64,000 nt of DNA, taken from assembly GCF_900188225.1 (NCBI RefSeq), contig NZ_FZOC01000002.1:430310-494309 (forward strand), written 5' to 3'. Shown here one piece after another: positions 50,913-61,346 of this stretch. The position numbers and the translations under genes are program-made. The notes under the pieces are model-generated. The model was not told the DNA's origin. It saw nothing but the letters and a program-made list of their open reading frames with translations, and did no database searches. The stretch is from Humidesulfovibrio mexicanus (GTDB taxonomy: Bacteria; Desulfobacterota; Desulfovibrionia; Desulfovibrionales; Desulfovibrionaceae). Numbering within the stretch: the stretch's first letter is position 1; every line of letters starts with the position of its first letter.

Positions 50913-52214
50913 ATGCCTGAGACCGCCCGCTTCATTCCCACGCTTTCCGCAGACGAACTGGCGCACATCCAGCTTGAAGGACTCAAGTGGACCGTGGCCC
51001 ACGCCTATGCGGGCAATCCCTTCTACCGTGCCCGCCTGGACGAGAAGGGCGTGGCCCCAGGCGACATCAAGAGCCTGTCGGACATCACCCGGCTGCCCTT
51101 CACCACGGCCTACGATCTCCAGGCCGGGTATCCCCTTCCGCTTCTCTCCGTGCCGGAGGAGCAGGTGGTGCGCATCCATGGCTCCAGCGGAACCACGGGC
51201 AAGCGCAAAATCCTCTCCTATACCCGGAAGGACATCGACGACTGGGCCAATATGTTCGCCCGCTGCTACGAAATGGCCGGGCTCACCACCCTTGACCGCG
51301 TGCAGATCTGCGTGGGCTACGGCCTGTGGACCGCCGGGGCCGGTTTTCAGCTCGGCTGCGAGCGCTTCGGGGCCATGGCCCTGCCCGTGGGGCCGGGGAT
51401 GCTGGACATCCAGCTGCAGATGCTCACCGACTTGGGCAGCACCTGTCTGTGCAGCACGGCAAGCATGGCGCTCCTGCTGGGCGAGGAAGTGGAGAAGCAG
51501 AACCTGCGTGGTCGGCTCAAGCTCAAACGCTCCATCTTCGGGGCCGAAGCCCACACGAAGAAAATGCGGCAGCGTTTCGAGGAGGCCCTGGGCCTGGAGC
51601 ACAGTTTCGACATCTCCGGCATGACCGAGATCTACGGCCCGGGCGCCGGCATCGAGTGCGAGGCGCACCAGGGCATCCATTATTGGGCCGACATGTACAT
51701 CCTGGAGGTTGTTGATCCGGAGACGCTTTTGCCCGTGGCCCCCGGCGAGTTGGGCGAGATGGTCATCACCAGCCTCAGGAAGGAGGCCAGTCCGCTCATC
51801 CGCTACCGCACCCGCGACATGACGCGCCTCATTCCCGGCGCGTGTCCTTGCGGCTGCGCCATGCCTCGGCACGAGCGCATCCAGGGCCGCAGCGACGACA
51901 TGATCATCTTCCGCGGGGTGAACATCTACCCCGGCCAGGTGGCCAGCGTGCTGGAAAAGCACGCCGAGCTCAACAGCGAGTACCAGATTGAGCTCTCCCG
52001 CGTGGACGGGCTGGACCACATGGTGGTGCGTGTGGAGAAGCGGCCCGGAGCCGCGGCCGACGCCGACCGGGATGCGGGCCTCGCCGCGGCGGTTGCCGAT
52101 GACATACGCAGCCAGATACTGGTCCGCAGCCGTGTCGAGGTGCTGGAGCCTGGAGCCCTGCCGCGCAGTTTCGCCAAGACCAAGCGCGTCATCGATACGC
52201 GCGACAAGGACTAG
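50913..52214 (+). CDS. Phenylacetate-CoA ligase-like AMP-forming enzyme
   Basis: This 433-residue adenylate-forming enzyme of the PaaK group has the phosphate loop SSGTTGKRK (about 90-98), the ATP-binding segment FDISGMTEIYGPG and the hinge GRSDDMIIFRGVNIYP. It activates an aromatic or other acid to its CoA ester. Many anaerobes carry several such genes, and the substrate (phenylacetate, indoleacetate or another) cannot be fixed. Its stop abuts the stop of the convergent Memo gene. Confidence 0.9.
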   Translation: MPETARFIPTLSADELAHIQLEGLKWTVAHAYAGNPFYRARLDEKGVAPGDIKSLSDITRLPFTTAYDLQAGYPLPLLSVPEEQVVRIHGSSGTTGKRKILSYTRKDIDDWANMFARCYEMAGLTTLDRVQICVGYGLWTAGAGFQLGCERFGAMALPVGPGMLDIQLQMLTDLGSTCLCSTASMALLLGEEVEKQNLRGRLKLKRSIFGAEAHTKKMRQRFEEALGLEHSFDISGMTEIYGPGAGIECEAHQGIHYWADMYILEVVDPETLLPVAPGELGEMVITSLRKEASPLIRYRTRDMTRLIPGACPCGCAMPRHERIQGRSDDMIIFRGVNIYPGQVASVLEKHAELNSEYQIELSRVDGLDHMVVRVEKRPGAAADADRDAGLAAAVADDIRSQILVRSRVEVLEPGALPRSFAKTKRVIDTRDKD

Positions 52215-53048
52215 CTAGTCGGCAAGGAGCCCGGCGTAGCCCACCACCCGGTCGGCGTCACCGTTCACTTGGCCGGAGGTGGCGTAGGCGGCCACTTCGG
52301 CCCGCGTGGCCCCCAGTTCGCGCGCCGCGCAGATGCCTACCGTCATGGGGAGCACCCCGCACATGCTGATGCCCCGGCCGCGCACCGTCTCGTAGAAGGC
52401 GGTGGCGTCGAGACGCAGAGCGGGTTCCAAGGCCTCGGCGTCCTGGGCTTGCGCCACCTGATGCGGCACGTAGTGGCTCATGTCCGAGCTGACCACGATG
52501 CTCACCGGGGCCTGCCATTGGCGCAACGCTTGGCCTATGGCCGCGCCCACGGCCATGAGCGTGTCCAGGGATGGGTTTGACACGCACAGCGGGACAATGC
52601 TGGTTTCTGGATCCAGAGCTGCCAGAAAGGGCAGCAGGACTTCCAGGGAGTGCTCGCGCTGGTGGGCCAGGGTGTCCGGGATCAGGCGCGGCTCTTTCTC
52701 GCACAGGTGCGCAGCAAGTGGCGCATCCACCGCAAGCGCGCCGCCTGGAAAAGTCCAGCGGCCGTCCGGCCAGATGGCGAAGGGTTTGCCCAGGCCGGTA
52801 TGGTTGGGGCCGAGCAGCAGCACGGTGCGCGCCAGATTGGCCTGGCCGAGGGTGGCCCCGGCCACCGCGCCGGAGTAGCAGTACCCGGCGTGCGGGGCCA
52901 TGGCCAGGATGGTGGGGGCCTGCCCTTTGGGCTTGGCCTGGGCCAGGTAGCCCCGCACCTCGCGCATCAGGGCATCGGCTCCGGCGGGGTAGAACTGTCC
53001 TGCCACAACGGGCTGGCGGTCGTGGCTGCGTGCGTGGGGCATGGGCAT
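52215..53048 (-). CDS. Memo-family protein (AmmeMemoRadiSam system protein B)
   Basis: This 277-residue protein has the Memo fold with APHAGYCYSG, LLGPNHTG, REHSLEVLLPFL and SSDMSHY, including the conserved metal-site-like His residues. In many prokaryotes it is fused or linked to an AMMECR1 protein and a radical SAM protein; neither is adjacent here. It starts 15 bp after the TPR gene with a strong AAGGAGG site, in one operon with the TPR and sigma-54 genes. Confidence 0.9.
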   Translation of the reverse strand: MPMPHARSHDRQPVVAGQFYPAGADALMREVRGYLAQAKPKGQAPTILAMAPHAGYCYSGAVAGATLGQANLARTVLLLGPNHTGLGKPFAIWPDGRWTFPGGALAVDAPLAAHLCEKEPRLIPDTLAHQREHSLEVLLPFLAALDPETSIVPLCVSNPSLDTLMAVGAAIGQALRQWQAPVSIVVSSDMSHYVPHQVAQAQDAEALEPALRLDATAFYETVRGRGISMCGVLPMTVGICAARELGATRAEVAAYATSGQVNGDADRVVGYAGLLAD

Positions 53049-53063
53049 AGGGCCCTCCTTCGG

Positions 53064-56000
53064 CTACATGGGCGGCTTCACCAGATAATTCTGCAGGCGC
53101 TGGTCCAGTGCGCTGTTCTCCAACGCCTGGGTGGCCATGCGCGCGTATACCGTGCCGGGTTTCTTCTTGGCGATGTCGGTCAACAGCGCCTTCCATTCGT
53201 CCAGCATGTTGCCCCTGCGGTACACTTCCGCCAAGCGCAGGCGCACCGGTGCCCAATCCGGATCGCTGGGCGGGATGATGCGGTCGAATTCCCTGGCCCA
53301 TTTGACCGTCTCCCCGAACCGACCGGAGCGCTCCGTGGCCGTTATGGCCATGAGCAGACAGTCCTTGACCTTGTCCTTGTCGCCCCCTGCGGCCAGCAGC
53401 TGGGTCAGGGCCTCTTGGGAAAGGGCGAAGAGTCGGTGCATGTCCTGCTTGCGGGCGGCGTCCTTGGCCAGCACGTAGGTGGCGTGGGCGCGGGTGGCGG
53501 GGTCCGTGGCCGGATCCCCGGCGATGCGCGTCCAGAGCGGCAGGCTTTTCTCGATCTCGCCCTGATTCTCCAGGGCCATGGCCCGGGCGTTTTCGAATTG
53601 GGCCTTCTGCCGGGGCGAGAGCTTCCAGGCCTTGCCGGCCCGTGCGGCAAGGTCAGAGATGCGCTTCCATTCCTTGCGTTCCATGAAAATGTTCATGGCC
53701 AGATCCAGCGCCATTTCCGAGTACTTGGGCACCTGCTTCTTTCCCAGGAAGCGGCCTGCCAGCTTCAAGGCGCGGTCGGGCTGGCCGCGTTTCCAGGCGC
53801 TGACGGCTATGGCCATCTGCGCCTCGTCGCCCACCAGTCCCTGGTTCTCCTTCACGAAGGGCGCGTTGTCGTAAAGCTGCATCACGCGGGCGTAGTTGCC
53901 TTCCTGCACCAGTGCGGGCAGGGCGTGGAGGAAGGACTGGAAGCCCAACTCCTCGGCCTTCACCACAAGGTTGCTTTTGGGATACTTTTGCAGAAACGTG
54001 GCTGCTGTGTTCAGGGAGTCAAGGTACGACTTGTTGTGGAACTGCCACATGCCGAGCTTGATCTGCGCCAGAGGCGCCAGCGGGCTCTGCGGGTGGCGGG
54101 TGATGATGTAGGTGTAGGTCTCGTCCGGCCGGGGGGCGCCTGTGCGACCGAACACGGACACCATCTCGCCCATGGTGGGGTCGTCGTAGATGCCTTCCTC
54201 GGCCAGGCGCATCCGCGCCACCAGACCGCCCTCGCGGTCCGGGAAGTCGTGCAGGGCCTTCTGGTAGACCTCTTTGGCCGGGTCGCGTTTGTTCTGGCGA
54301 AGGTAGACGTCCCCGATGCGCACCAGGATGACATCGGCGTATTCGTTTTCCGGGTTCAGGTTGTAGAAGGTCCAGTAGTGGTCCTTGGCCAGGTCGAGCT
54401 TGCCGACTTTTTCCTCAACCTCGGCAGCTAGTTTGAGGAACGCAGGGTTTTCCATGTAGAAGAGCGGCCAGCGCTTGTCCAGGTAGTCCACGATCTGGAA
54501 GGCCTTTTCGAACTGCCCCAGCTTGCGCAGCACCTGCGCCAGAATGTAGGCGGTCTCCTTGGCCATGCGCGCGTCGGGATACTGCTGGATGAGGTCCTGG
54601 TAATGTTCCGCGGCCTTCTTGAGGTCGCCCTTTTCACGGTAGTATTCGCCGAGGGAAAAGGGAACGATGGCGGCGTTCTGGTCCTGTGGGTATTTCTTGC
54701 GGATGATGTTGAAGTAGGCCTTGGCCTCGGGCAGGTTGTTCACCTTGAGGTTCAGCAGGCCCAGGTTGATGAGGGCCCGCGGCACGCGGTTGGACTTCTG
54801 GTTGGCGTTCATGGCCGCCTGCTGCGCGGCGGCGATGCGGTCATAATTCGCGGCGAGATTGTCCTTGTAGGCCTGCATGGTGGCGTCGGCCAGGGCGTAC
54901 AGGGTTTCTTCCCGCAGCTCGCCCTTCATGAGGGGCTCGCGCAGGAGCGCCTCCAGCGCCTTCACGGACTCCTGCCATTTGCCGCCCATCATGTCGGACT
55001 GTGCCTGGAGCAGGCCGTCCTTGAGTTGTTGCTCGGTGAGCGGACCTTGCTGCTCCTTGTCCTTGCCGCCCTTGGCCGGGGCTGCGTGGGCGTCTCCGCC
55101 AGCCGGGGCCGATGCGTTGTGCTGTGCGTCCGCCGGAGCGGTGGCGTTGTGGCCGTTATGGGCTCCAGGAGGCGGAGACGACGGCGCGGGAGTCGTGGCG
55201 TTGGCCGCAGAGGCTGCCGTGGCGTTGGCCGTGTGCGTCTCGGGCTGCGGACCGGTAGCGTTTTCGGCGTGGAGTTCCGATGGCGGCGTTGTCCCGACCT
55301 GCGGCAGGGTCGCGCCGGTGGAGCCGCTGGGCGCGAGCACCTTCTGCACCGGCTGGCGCAGCTCCCACTGCTTGCCAGGTTGCGAATGGGCTTGGGCTGG
55401 CTGGCCTTGCGGCAGCCCCTGCGCCGGGGCCAGCGCCGCAGGACGAGAAGGATCCGCGGCGGAAAGCAGTTCGGCCGGTCGCGAGTCGCCAGGGCCTTTG
55501 TGTTCGGCGCGGAAGCGCAGCCCGTTCTGCCCCTTGGCCGGGGTTAGATCCGCAGGCTTGGCCTGGGGCGCTGGTGGCGGCGGCGGGGAAAGCGAAACCA
55601 CTGGCGGGGCCGAGCCCTCGGCCGGTCGGGAAGCGGGCATTGCTGTGGTCTGCTCCTGCAGGAGCGGGCGTTCCACAACGCCGGGGGGTACCCGGCCGCC
55701 TTGCTGGGTTTTCTGCGGCTGCGCAGGTTGCGGGAACGGCTGTTTTTGCTCTGGCGCAGCAGGTGGGGAGCCTTCCACCTGGGGCAGGGTGGCGATGTTG
55801 GCCGCACTGTTGCCGAGCACGGTCTTGTTGACCGGCATTCGCATGGAATAGGGCACGGAAAAAAACGGCTTGCCATCGGTGCCCGCGGCCGGTGGGGCCG
55901 GACGGTTGAGCGCTTGTGGGGCCGGAGGAGACGGTTGTGGCGCTGCATCTTTGGCCACGGGAGGATGTGCAGGGGCAGCCGATTGCGTCGGTGCTGCCTG

Positions 56001-56627
56001 CGTGGGGGGCTGCGCAGCGGCCTTGGCCTCCTGTTTCCTGTGGGCCTCTGCTTCGGACTGGGCCTTGGCCTCGGCCGCGCGGCGGGCCTGCTCGGCCTTT
56101 TCCGCCTGGTCGACCTTGGCCTTTGCCGCTTTGGCCTCGGCGTCCCTGGCGTGTTTTGCCTGCTCGGCCTTGGCCTTGTCGGCCTTGCTTTTTTCGGCTT
56201 GCGCCAGGTCCGTCTTGACCGGGGCTGCGGCCTTCGCGCTTTGCCCCCAGGTGGCGCCCACGGCATCGGGAAAAATCTGGATTTGCAGCTGCGGCTTGCC
56301 TTTGACCGGGTAGTTCACGTAGCCGAAGGCGCTGGTCTTGAGCTGGATCTTGAAGCCGCCGGGAATTTGGCTGACGCCCGACACAAGCTTGGTCCCGCCT
56401 ACGCCTGGAGCGTCCGGAGCGGTTTCTCCCGGCTTGGGCGCAAAGGTGACGGTGAGCTCCTGTGGGCCGGTGCGCCGCACGGTGTACTTGGGCAGCGTCC
56501 CCCCTGCGGAGGAGAGGGTGAGGGTGTCGGCATCGGTTGCGGCGCGCACAAAAGCAGGCCGCGCGGCGTCCGTCGCGGCGAGGAGCGCCATCAGGCCCAG
56601 GGTCGCGGTGAATTGTTTCAAGGACAC
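53064..56627 (-). CDS. Giant exported TPR protein with low-complexity middle
   Basis: This protein of about 1187 residues has a signal peptide, an AMIN-like beta domain (about 35-135), a Lys/Ala/Glu-rich coiled coil (about 140-215) and a Pro/Ala/Gln/Thr-rich region to about 520. About 650 residues of tetratricopeptide-like helices follow. It is probably a periplasmic or envelope scaffold. Start choice is open: GTG at 56627 (used) has GGGGAT upstream, while TTG at 56648 sits directly against the previous stop. It lies between the sigma-54 activator and Memo genes. Confidence 0.82.
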   Translation of the reverse strand: MSLKQFTATLGLMALLAATDAARPAFVRAATDADTLTLSSAGGTLPKYTVRRTGPQELTVTFAPKPGETAPDAPGVGGTKLVSGVSQIPGGFKIQLKTSAFGYVNYPVKGKPQLQIQIFPDAVGATWGQSAKAAAPVKTDLAQAEKSKADKAKAEQAKHARDAEAKAAKAKVDQAEKAEQARRAAEAKAQSEAEAHRKQEAKAAAQPPTQAAPTQSAAPAHPPVAKDAAPQPSPPAPQALNRPAPPAAGTDGKPFFSVPYSMRMPVNKTVLGNSAANIATLPQVEGSPPAAPEQKQPFPQPAQPQKTQQGGRVPPGVVERPLLQEQTTAMPASRPAEGSAPPVVSLSPPPPPAPQAKPADLTPAKGQNGLRFRAEHKGPGDSRPAELLSAADPSRPAALAPAQGLPQGQPAQAHSQPGKQWELRQPVQKVLAPSGSTGATLPQVGTTPPSELHAENATGPQPETHTANATAASAANATTPAPSSPPPGAHNGHNATAPADAQHNASAPAGGDAHAAPAKGGKDKEQQGPLTEQQLKDGLLQAQSDMMGGKWQESVKALEALLREPLMKGELREETLYALADATMQAYKDNLAANYDRIAAAQQAAMNANQKSNRVPRALINLGLLNLKVNNLPEAKAYFNIIRKKYPQDQNAAIVPFSLGEYYREKGDLKKAAEHYQDLIQQYPDARMAKETAYILAQVLRKLGQFEKAFQIVDYLDKRWPLFYMENPAFLKLAAEVEEKVGKLDLAKDHYWTFYNLNPENEYADVILVRIGDVYLRQNKRDPAKEVYQKALHDFPDREGGLVARMRLAEEGIYDDPTMGEMVSVFGRTGAPRPDETYTYIITRHPQSPLAPLAQIKLGMWQFHNKSYLDSLNTAATFLQKYPKSNLVVKAEELGFQSFLHALPALVQEGNYARVMQLYDNAPFVKENQGLVGDEAQMAIAVSAWKRGQPDRALKLAGRFLGKKQVPKYSEMALDLAMNIFMERKEWKRISDLAARAGKAWKLSPRQKAQFENARAMALENQGEIEKSLPLWTRIAGDPATDPATRAHATYVLAKDAARKQDMHRLFALSQEALTQLLAAGGDKDKVKDCLLMAITATERSGRFGETVKWAREFDRIIPPSDPDWAPVRLRLAEVYRRGNMLDEWKALLTDIAKKKPGTVYARMATQALENSALDQRLQNYLVKPPM

Positions 56628-56650
56628 GGGCAGGCCGATCCCCTGCAACC

Positions 56651-57667
<1,017 letters not shown>

Positions 57668-57874
57668 TGGTCCTCCCTGGATGGGCCTGGCGGACGGCCC
57701 GGATCGGGCCTGGATGGGCCCGGCGGCTGAAGGGGCCGGAGCTGGAAAACCGGCCGGAACGCTGGCCTGGAGCCATGGCGTCCACAAACCGTGTCTCCCT
57801 CACTGTCAAGGAAATGACACGAAGTCAATGGTTTTCTAGAAAAAATTTAGGGCTTGGCCTTTTGGGGCGCGGGC

Positions 57875-59587
57875 CTAGAGCACGAAGGAGATGTAGGAGT
57901 AGCCGGAGATTTCCAGGTGCTTCACGCTGCGGGCATAGCGGGCAAAGAGCACAAGCCCCAGGTTGCCCAGTTCGTCCTGGCTGGCCTGGAGCAGGGACTC
58001 CGGGAGGGCGAAGTTGTTGATGTCGTCCATTTTGTGGCCGCAGACCATCTCCGTGAAGCAGCCGTCTTCTGTCAGGGCCACGCGCAGGGACAGGCTGTTG
58101 TCGGCGGAGGAGTGGGCCTGGGTCATGTGGCAGAACACCTCCTCGCAGCACAGCGACAGGGCGTCCAGCCGCTCCTGGGAGAGCTTCAGCCGGTCGCGCC
58201 CGGAGCGGAGCAGCTTGTGCATGCGGGGAATCTCGGCCGGATCAGGCCGGAACACCCCGGAGACCCCGCGCTTGGGCGAAAGGTAGGCCAGGGTGCTCAG
58301 CACAAAGGCCGTGAACCCGCCCACGGCCACGCTGTTTTGCAGCAGTGGGCTCAAGCTTGTCGGAACCACCCCGGGAAAGAACGACTTGCCCCCGGCCACC
58401 AGCCCCACCACCAGCGACAGACCCAGGATGAGCCCGTGCTGGTTGCTCAGCTTGGTCATGGCCACCAGGCCGAAGCCCGCATGGAACAGCAAGGCGGCGA
58501 TAACCACCAGGAATCCGCCGATGACCGGGCCGGGCATGTCCAGGATGACGCCGCCGACCTTGGGCATGAAGGCCAGCACGAGCAGGATGCCCGCGCCAAT
58601 GGCTCCGATGCGCCGCGAGGCCACGCCGGTCATTTCGATGAGCGGCAGGTTGTCGCAGTAGATGCTGGGCACGGCGGTGCCGAAGAGGCCGGCCATGACC
58701 TTGGAGAGGCCGTCGCAGTAAAGGCCGCTTTGCACCTGGTCGTAAGACACGCGGCGGAAGTCGCGGGTGGAGATTTGCTGCACCAGCATGATGTTGCCCG
58801 TGCTCTCGATGACGCTGGCCAGCATACCCATGCCGAAGGCCAAAAACAGGGGCAGGTGCGAGGTGTCCAGGCTTGTGGCCACGCCCGGCCAGGCCGAAAA
58901 GTCCGGCAGGCCGAACCAGGCGGCGTCGCGGGAGTGCTTGAAGTCCAGCCCTCCGGTGAACAGGGCCGTGGCGTAGCCAGCGGCCATGGCGAGAAGCGGG
59001 CTCCAGAGCCGGATGGAAGGCCGCCCGAAGAGCATGAGCAGGGTGAGGCAGAGCACCGTGGCCGCCCCGGTGCCCACGCGGGCCAGGGAGGGCGCGGCGC
59101 CCGGCTCCAGGTCTCCGGCCCACAGCCCCAGGCCGATGGGCACCATGGACATGGCGATGAGCAGCACCACCACCCCGCCTACCGCAGGGGTGATGATGTG
59201 CCGGAAGTGGCGGATGAAGTAAGTGTACAGGAACACCACCGGCACCGTCAGCAGCGACATGCTGGCCAAGAGCGGCAGACCGCCCATCTTCACCGCGTCC
59301 ACGGAGCAAAGCAGGAAGGCGCTGTACGAACCCGTGAACAGCAAAAATCCCGAGCCGATCCCCAGGCGGGTCCGGCTCTGCAGGAAGGTGAACAGGGCCG
59401 AGGTGAGGATGGTGGCGAAGGTGATGAAGGCCAGCGTTCTGGGCTCCACCCCTACGGTCTTGCCCAGCACGTTGGGGATGAAGATGACGGCGTCGAACAC
59501 GAGCAGCACATGCATGAAGGCCAGGCTGATGGCCAGATGCGGCGGCGGGGCCTGGTCCGCGTCGTATTTCAGCGAGTCGCGCAGCAT
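57875..59587 (-). CDS. NCS2-type permease fused to a C-terminal ATPase-like domain
   Basis: This 570-residue protein has a NCS2 (xanthine/uracil) permease over residues 1-430: about 14 spans, the QSRTRLGIGSGFLL region, ASVIESTGNIMLVQQIS and a GLFGTAVPSIYCDN motif corresponding to NCS2 motif 2. The last 130 residues (from KLLRSGRDRLKLSQERLDALSLCCEEVF) look like an RsbW/HATPase_c fold, but the usual N and G boxes are only partly visible. It probably transports a purine, pyrimidine or similar anion. The fusion suggests sensing. Confidence 0.82.
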   Translation of the reverse strand: MLRDSLKYDADQAPPPHLAISLAFMHVLLVFDAVIFIPNVLGKTVGVEPRTLAFITFATILTSALFTFLQSRTRLGIGSGFLLFTGSYSAFLLCSVDAVKMGGLPLLASMSLLTVPVVFLYTYFIRHFRHIITPAVGGVVVLLIAMSMVPIGLGLWAGDLEPGAAPSLARVGTGAATVLCLTLLMLFGRPSIRLWSPLLAMAAGYATALFTGGLDFKHSRDAAWFGLPDFSAWPGVATSLDTSHLPLFLAFGMGMLASVIESTGNIMLVQQISTRDFRRVSYDQVQSGLYCDGLSKVMAGLFGTAVPSIYCDNLPLIEMTGVASRRIGAIGAGILLVLAFMPKVGGVILDMPGPVIGGFLVVIAALLFHAGFGLVAMTKLSNQHGLILGLSLVVGLVAGGKSFFPGVVPTSLSPLLQNSVAVGGFTAFVLSTLAYLSPKRGVSGVFRPDPAEIPRMHKLLRSGRDRLKLSQERLDALSLCCEEVFCHMTQAHSSADNSLSLRVALTEDGCFTEMVCGHKMDDINNFALPESLLQASQDELGNLGLVLFARYARSVKHLEISGYSYISFVL

Positions 59588-59608
59588 GATCTGCCCTTGG
59601 CCGGGCGG

Positions 59609-61012
59609 TTAGCGTGAAAACCGCCGGGCGATCTCCTTGCTCGGAATCAGCCCCGTGGCCGCAGCGGAGACGATGTTGCCGGCCACGCCGGGGCCGTCGC
59701 CCGCGACGAAGAGGCCGGCCACGGCGGTTTCCAGGTTGGAGGTGGTTTCTATCTGGGTGGCGAAGAACTTGATTTCCGGGGCGTAGAGCAGGGTTTCGTC
59801 GTTGGCCACGCCGGGCACCACCTGCCCCAGTTTTTCCAGTCCCTCGACGATGTTGGTCAAGATGCGTTCGGGCAGGGCCATGGCGATGTCGCCACAGACG
59901 ACGTTCTTCAAGGTCGGCTCGATGGAGCTGTTCTTGATGCGCTGCCAGGTGCTGCGTCGTCCGCGCTTGAGGTCGCCGAAGCGTTGGAGGATGGGCTTGC
60001 CGTCGCCGATGAGCGAGGCCAGACGGCCGATGTGCTCGCCGTAGGCCTGGTTGTTGGTGACGGGGTCGTTCAGCACCACCTTGGAGAGGAAGGCGAAGTT
60101 GGTGTTGGCGCTTTTCTTGTCCATGTAGGCGTGGCCGTTGACGCAGACGAAATCCTGGTAGTTCTCCAGGGCCACGAAGCCGCCGTCGTTGGTGCAGAAG
60201 GTGCGGGTCTGGTCATCGTACTTGCTGGTGCGGATGAAGAAGGTGGGGTCATAAATGACCTCGCAAAGGTCCTGCATGACCTCGCGGGGAACCTCAACGC
60301 GCACGCCTACCTCGATGCCGCGCTGGGAAAGCGAAAGGCCGAGCTCGCGCGCCTGGCCGCCCACCCACTCCGCGCCCACGCGCCCTGGCGCAAGGATGAC
60401 GGCGCGTGCAGAGTATTCACCCTTGTTGGTCACCACCCCGCGCACCGCGCCGTTGTCGGCGACGACCTTCTTGACTTCCTCGGAAGTGTGGAAGGTGACG
60501 CCCTTGGCTTTGACGTGTTCGGTCATGTCGCTGATGAGCCGGGGCAGGTTGTCGCTGCCCAGGTGCTTTTGGCGGATGATCAAGAGGTCGATGCCGCATT
60601 TGCGGGCCTGGGCGCGGACCTTTCTCGCCTGCTCCATGTCCGTCGGGTACACAGGTCCGTCCATGCCGAAGCGGTTGAACATGGCTTCGGTTTCGTCGAT
60701 GAGGGCCCTGGCTTCGGATTCCGCCATGAACTGGGTGAGGTCGGTCTTGCCCAGCTTGTGGATGAAGTTCAGCTTGCCATCGGAGAAAAGCCCGGCCCCG
60801 CCGATTCCCGACAGGATGTTGCAGGGCTTGCAGTGGATGCAGCCCGTGCGTCCCACGGGGCAATCGCGCCGGTTTGCCTGCTTGCCTTTTTCCAACACCA
60901 GCACGGAAAGGCTGGTGTTCTCGCCCAGCCATGCCGCGGCGAAGAGTCCGGCCGGACCTCCGCCCACGATGATGACATCGAAGTCCGTGCGTGCGTTTTT
61001 GCCTGGGGTCAT
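59609..61012 (-). CDS. FAD-dependent dehydrogenase (COG2509 type)
   Basis: This 467-residue flavoprotein has the FAD-binding loop DVIIVGGGPAGLFAAAWL (about 12-29). A Cys-rich insert follows (CPVGRTGCIHCKPCNILSG), then GAGLFSDGKLNF and a C-terminal GLFVAGDGPGVAGNIVSAAATG that closes the FAD site. The family is conserved in anaerobes with no assigned reaction; the cysteines could hold a cluster or a disulfide. It starts 21 bp upstream of the permease gene on the same strand, so they may be co-expressed. Confidence 0.85.
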   Translation of the reverse strand: MTPGKNARTDFDVIIVGGGPAGLFAAAWLGENTSLSVLVLEKGKQANRRDCPVGRTGCIHCKPCNILSGIGGAGLFSDGKLNFIHKLGKTDLTQFMAESEARALIDETEAMFNRFGMDGPVYPTDMEQARKVRAQARKCGIDLLIIRQKHLGSDNLPRLISDMTEHVKAKGVTFHTSEEVKKVVADNGAVRGVVTNKGEYSARAVILAPGRVGAEWVGGQARELGLSLSQRGIEVGVRVEVPREVMQDLCEVIYDPTFFIRTSKYDDQTRTFCTNDGGFVALENYQDFVCVNGHAYMDKKSANTNFAFLSKVVLNDPVTNNQAYGEHIGRLASLIGDGKPILQRFGDLKRGRRSTWQRIKNSSIEPTLKNVVCGDIAMALPERILTNIVEGLEKLGQVVPGVANDETLLYAPEIKFFATQIETTSNLETAVAGLFVAGDGPGVAGNIVSAAATGLIPSKEIARRFSR

Positions 61013-61346
61013 GTTTTGTCCTCATGGTGCCATGATTTGCGCAGCGCGTGCGCGCGCGTCTGGAGCCTGTTGGATGTAGCACCGGGCTGGGCGCAACCGC
61101 AAGGGCTTGGGAGCAGGTATTTCCGTCGTGCATTTTCCTGTAACCGTCCCGCAAGAGCTCGCGTCATAGTGCCATGAAGGACTCCTTCGTCGCCCTTGGG
61201 GAGGGGAGACGAAGAGAGGACGCCGATGACAAGACTTTGATCGCGGCCAAGGGCCGCGCCACGACGCGTAACCGTTTCAGGCAATGCGTTCTGGTGTTTT
61301 GCGCCCCCTGTCATTGGCGTGCGGGGGGCTGATTTGGAGATGTTGT

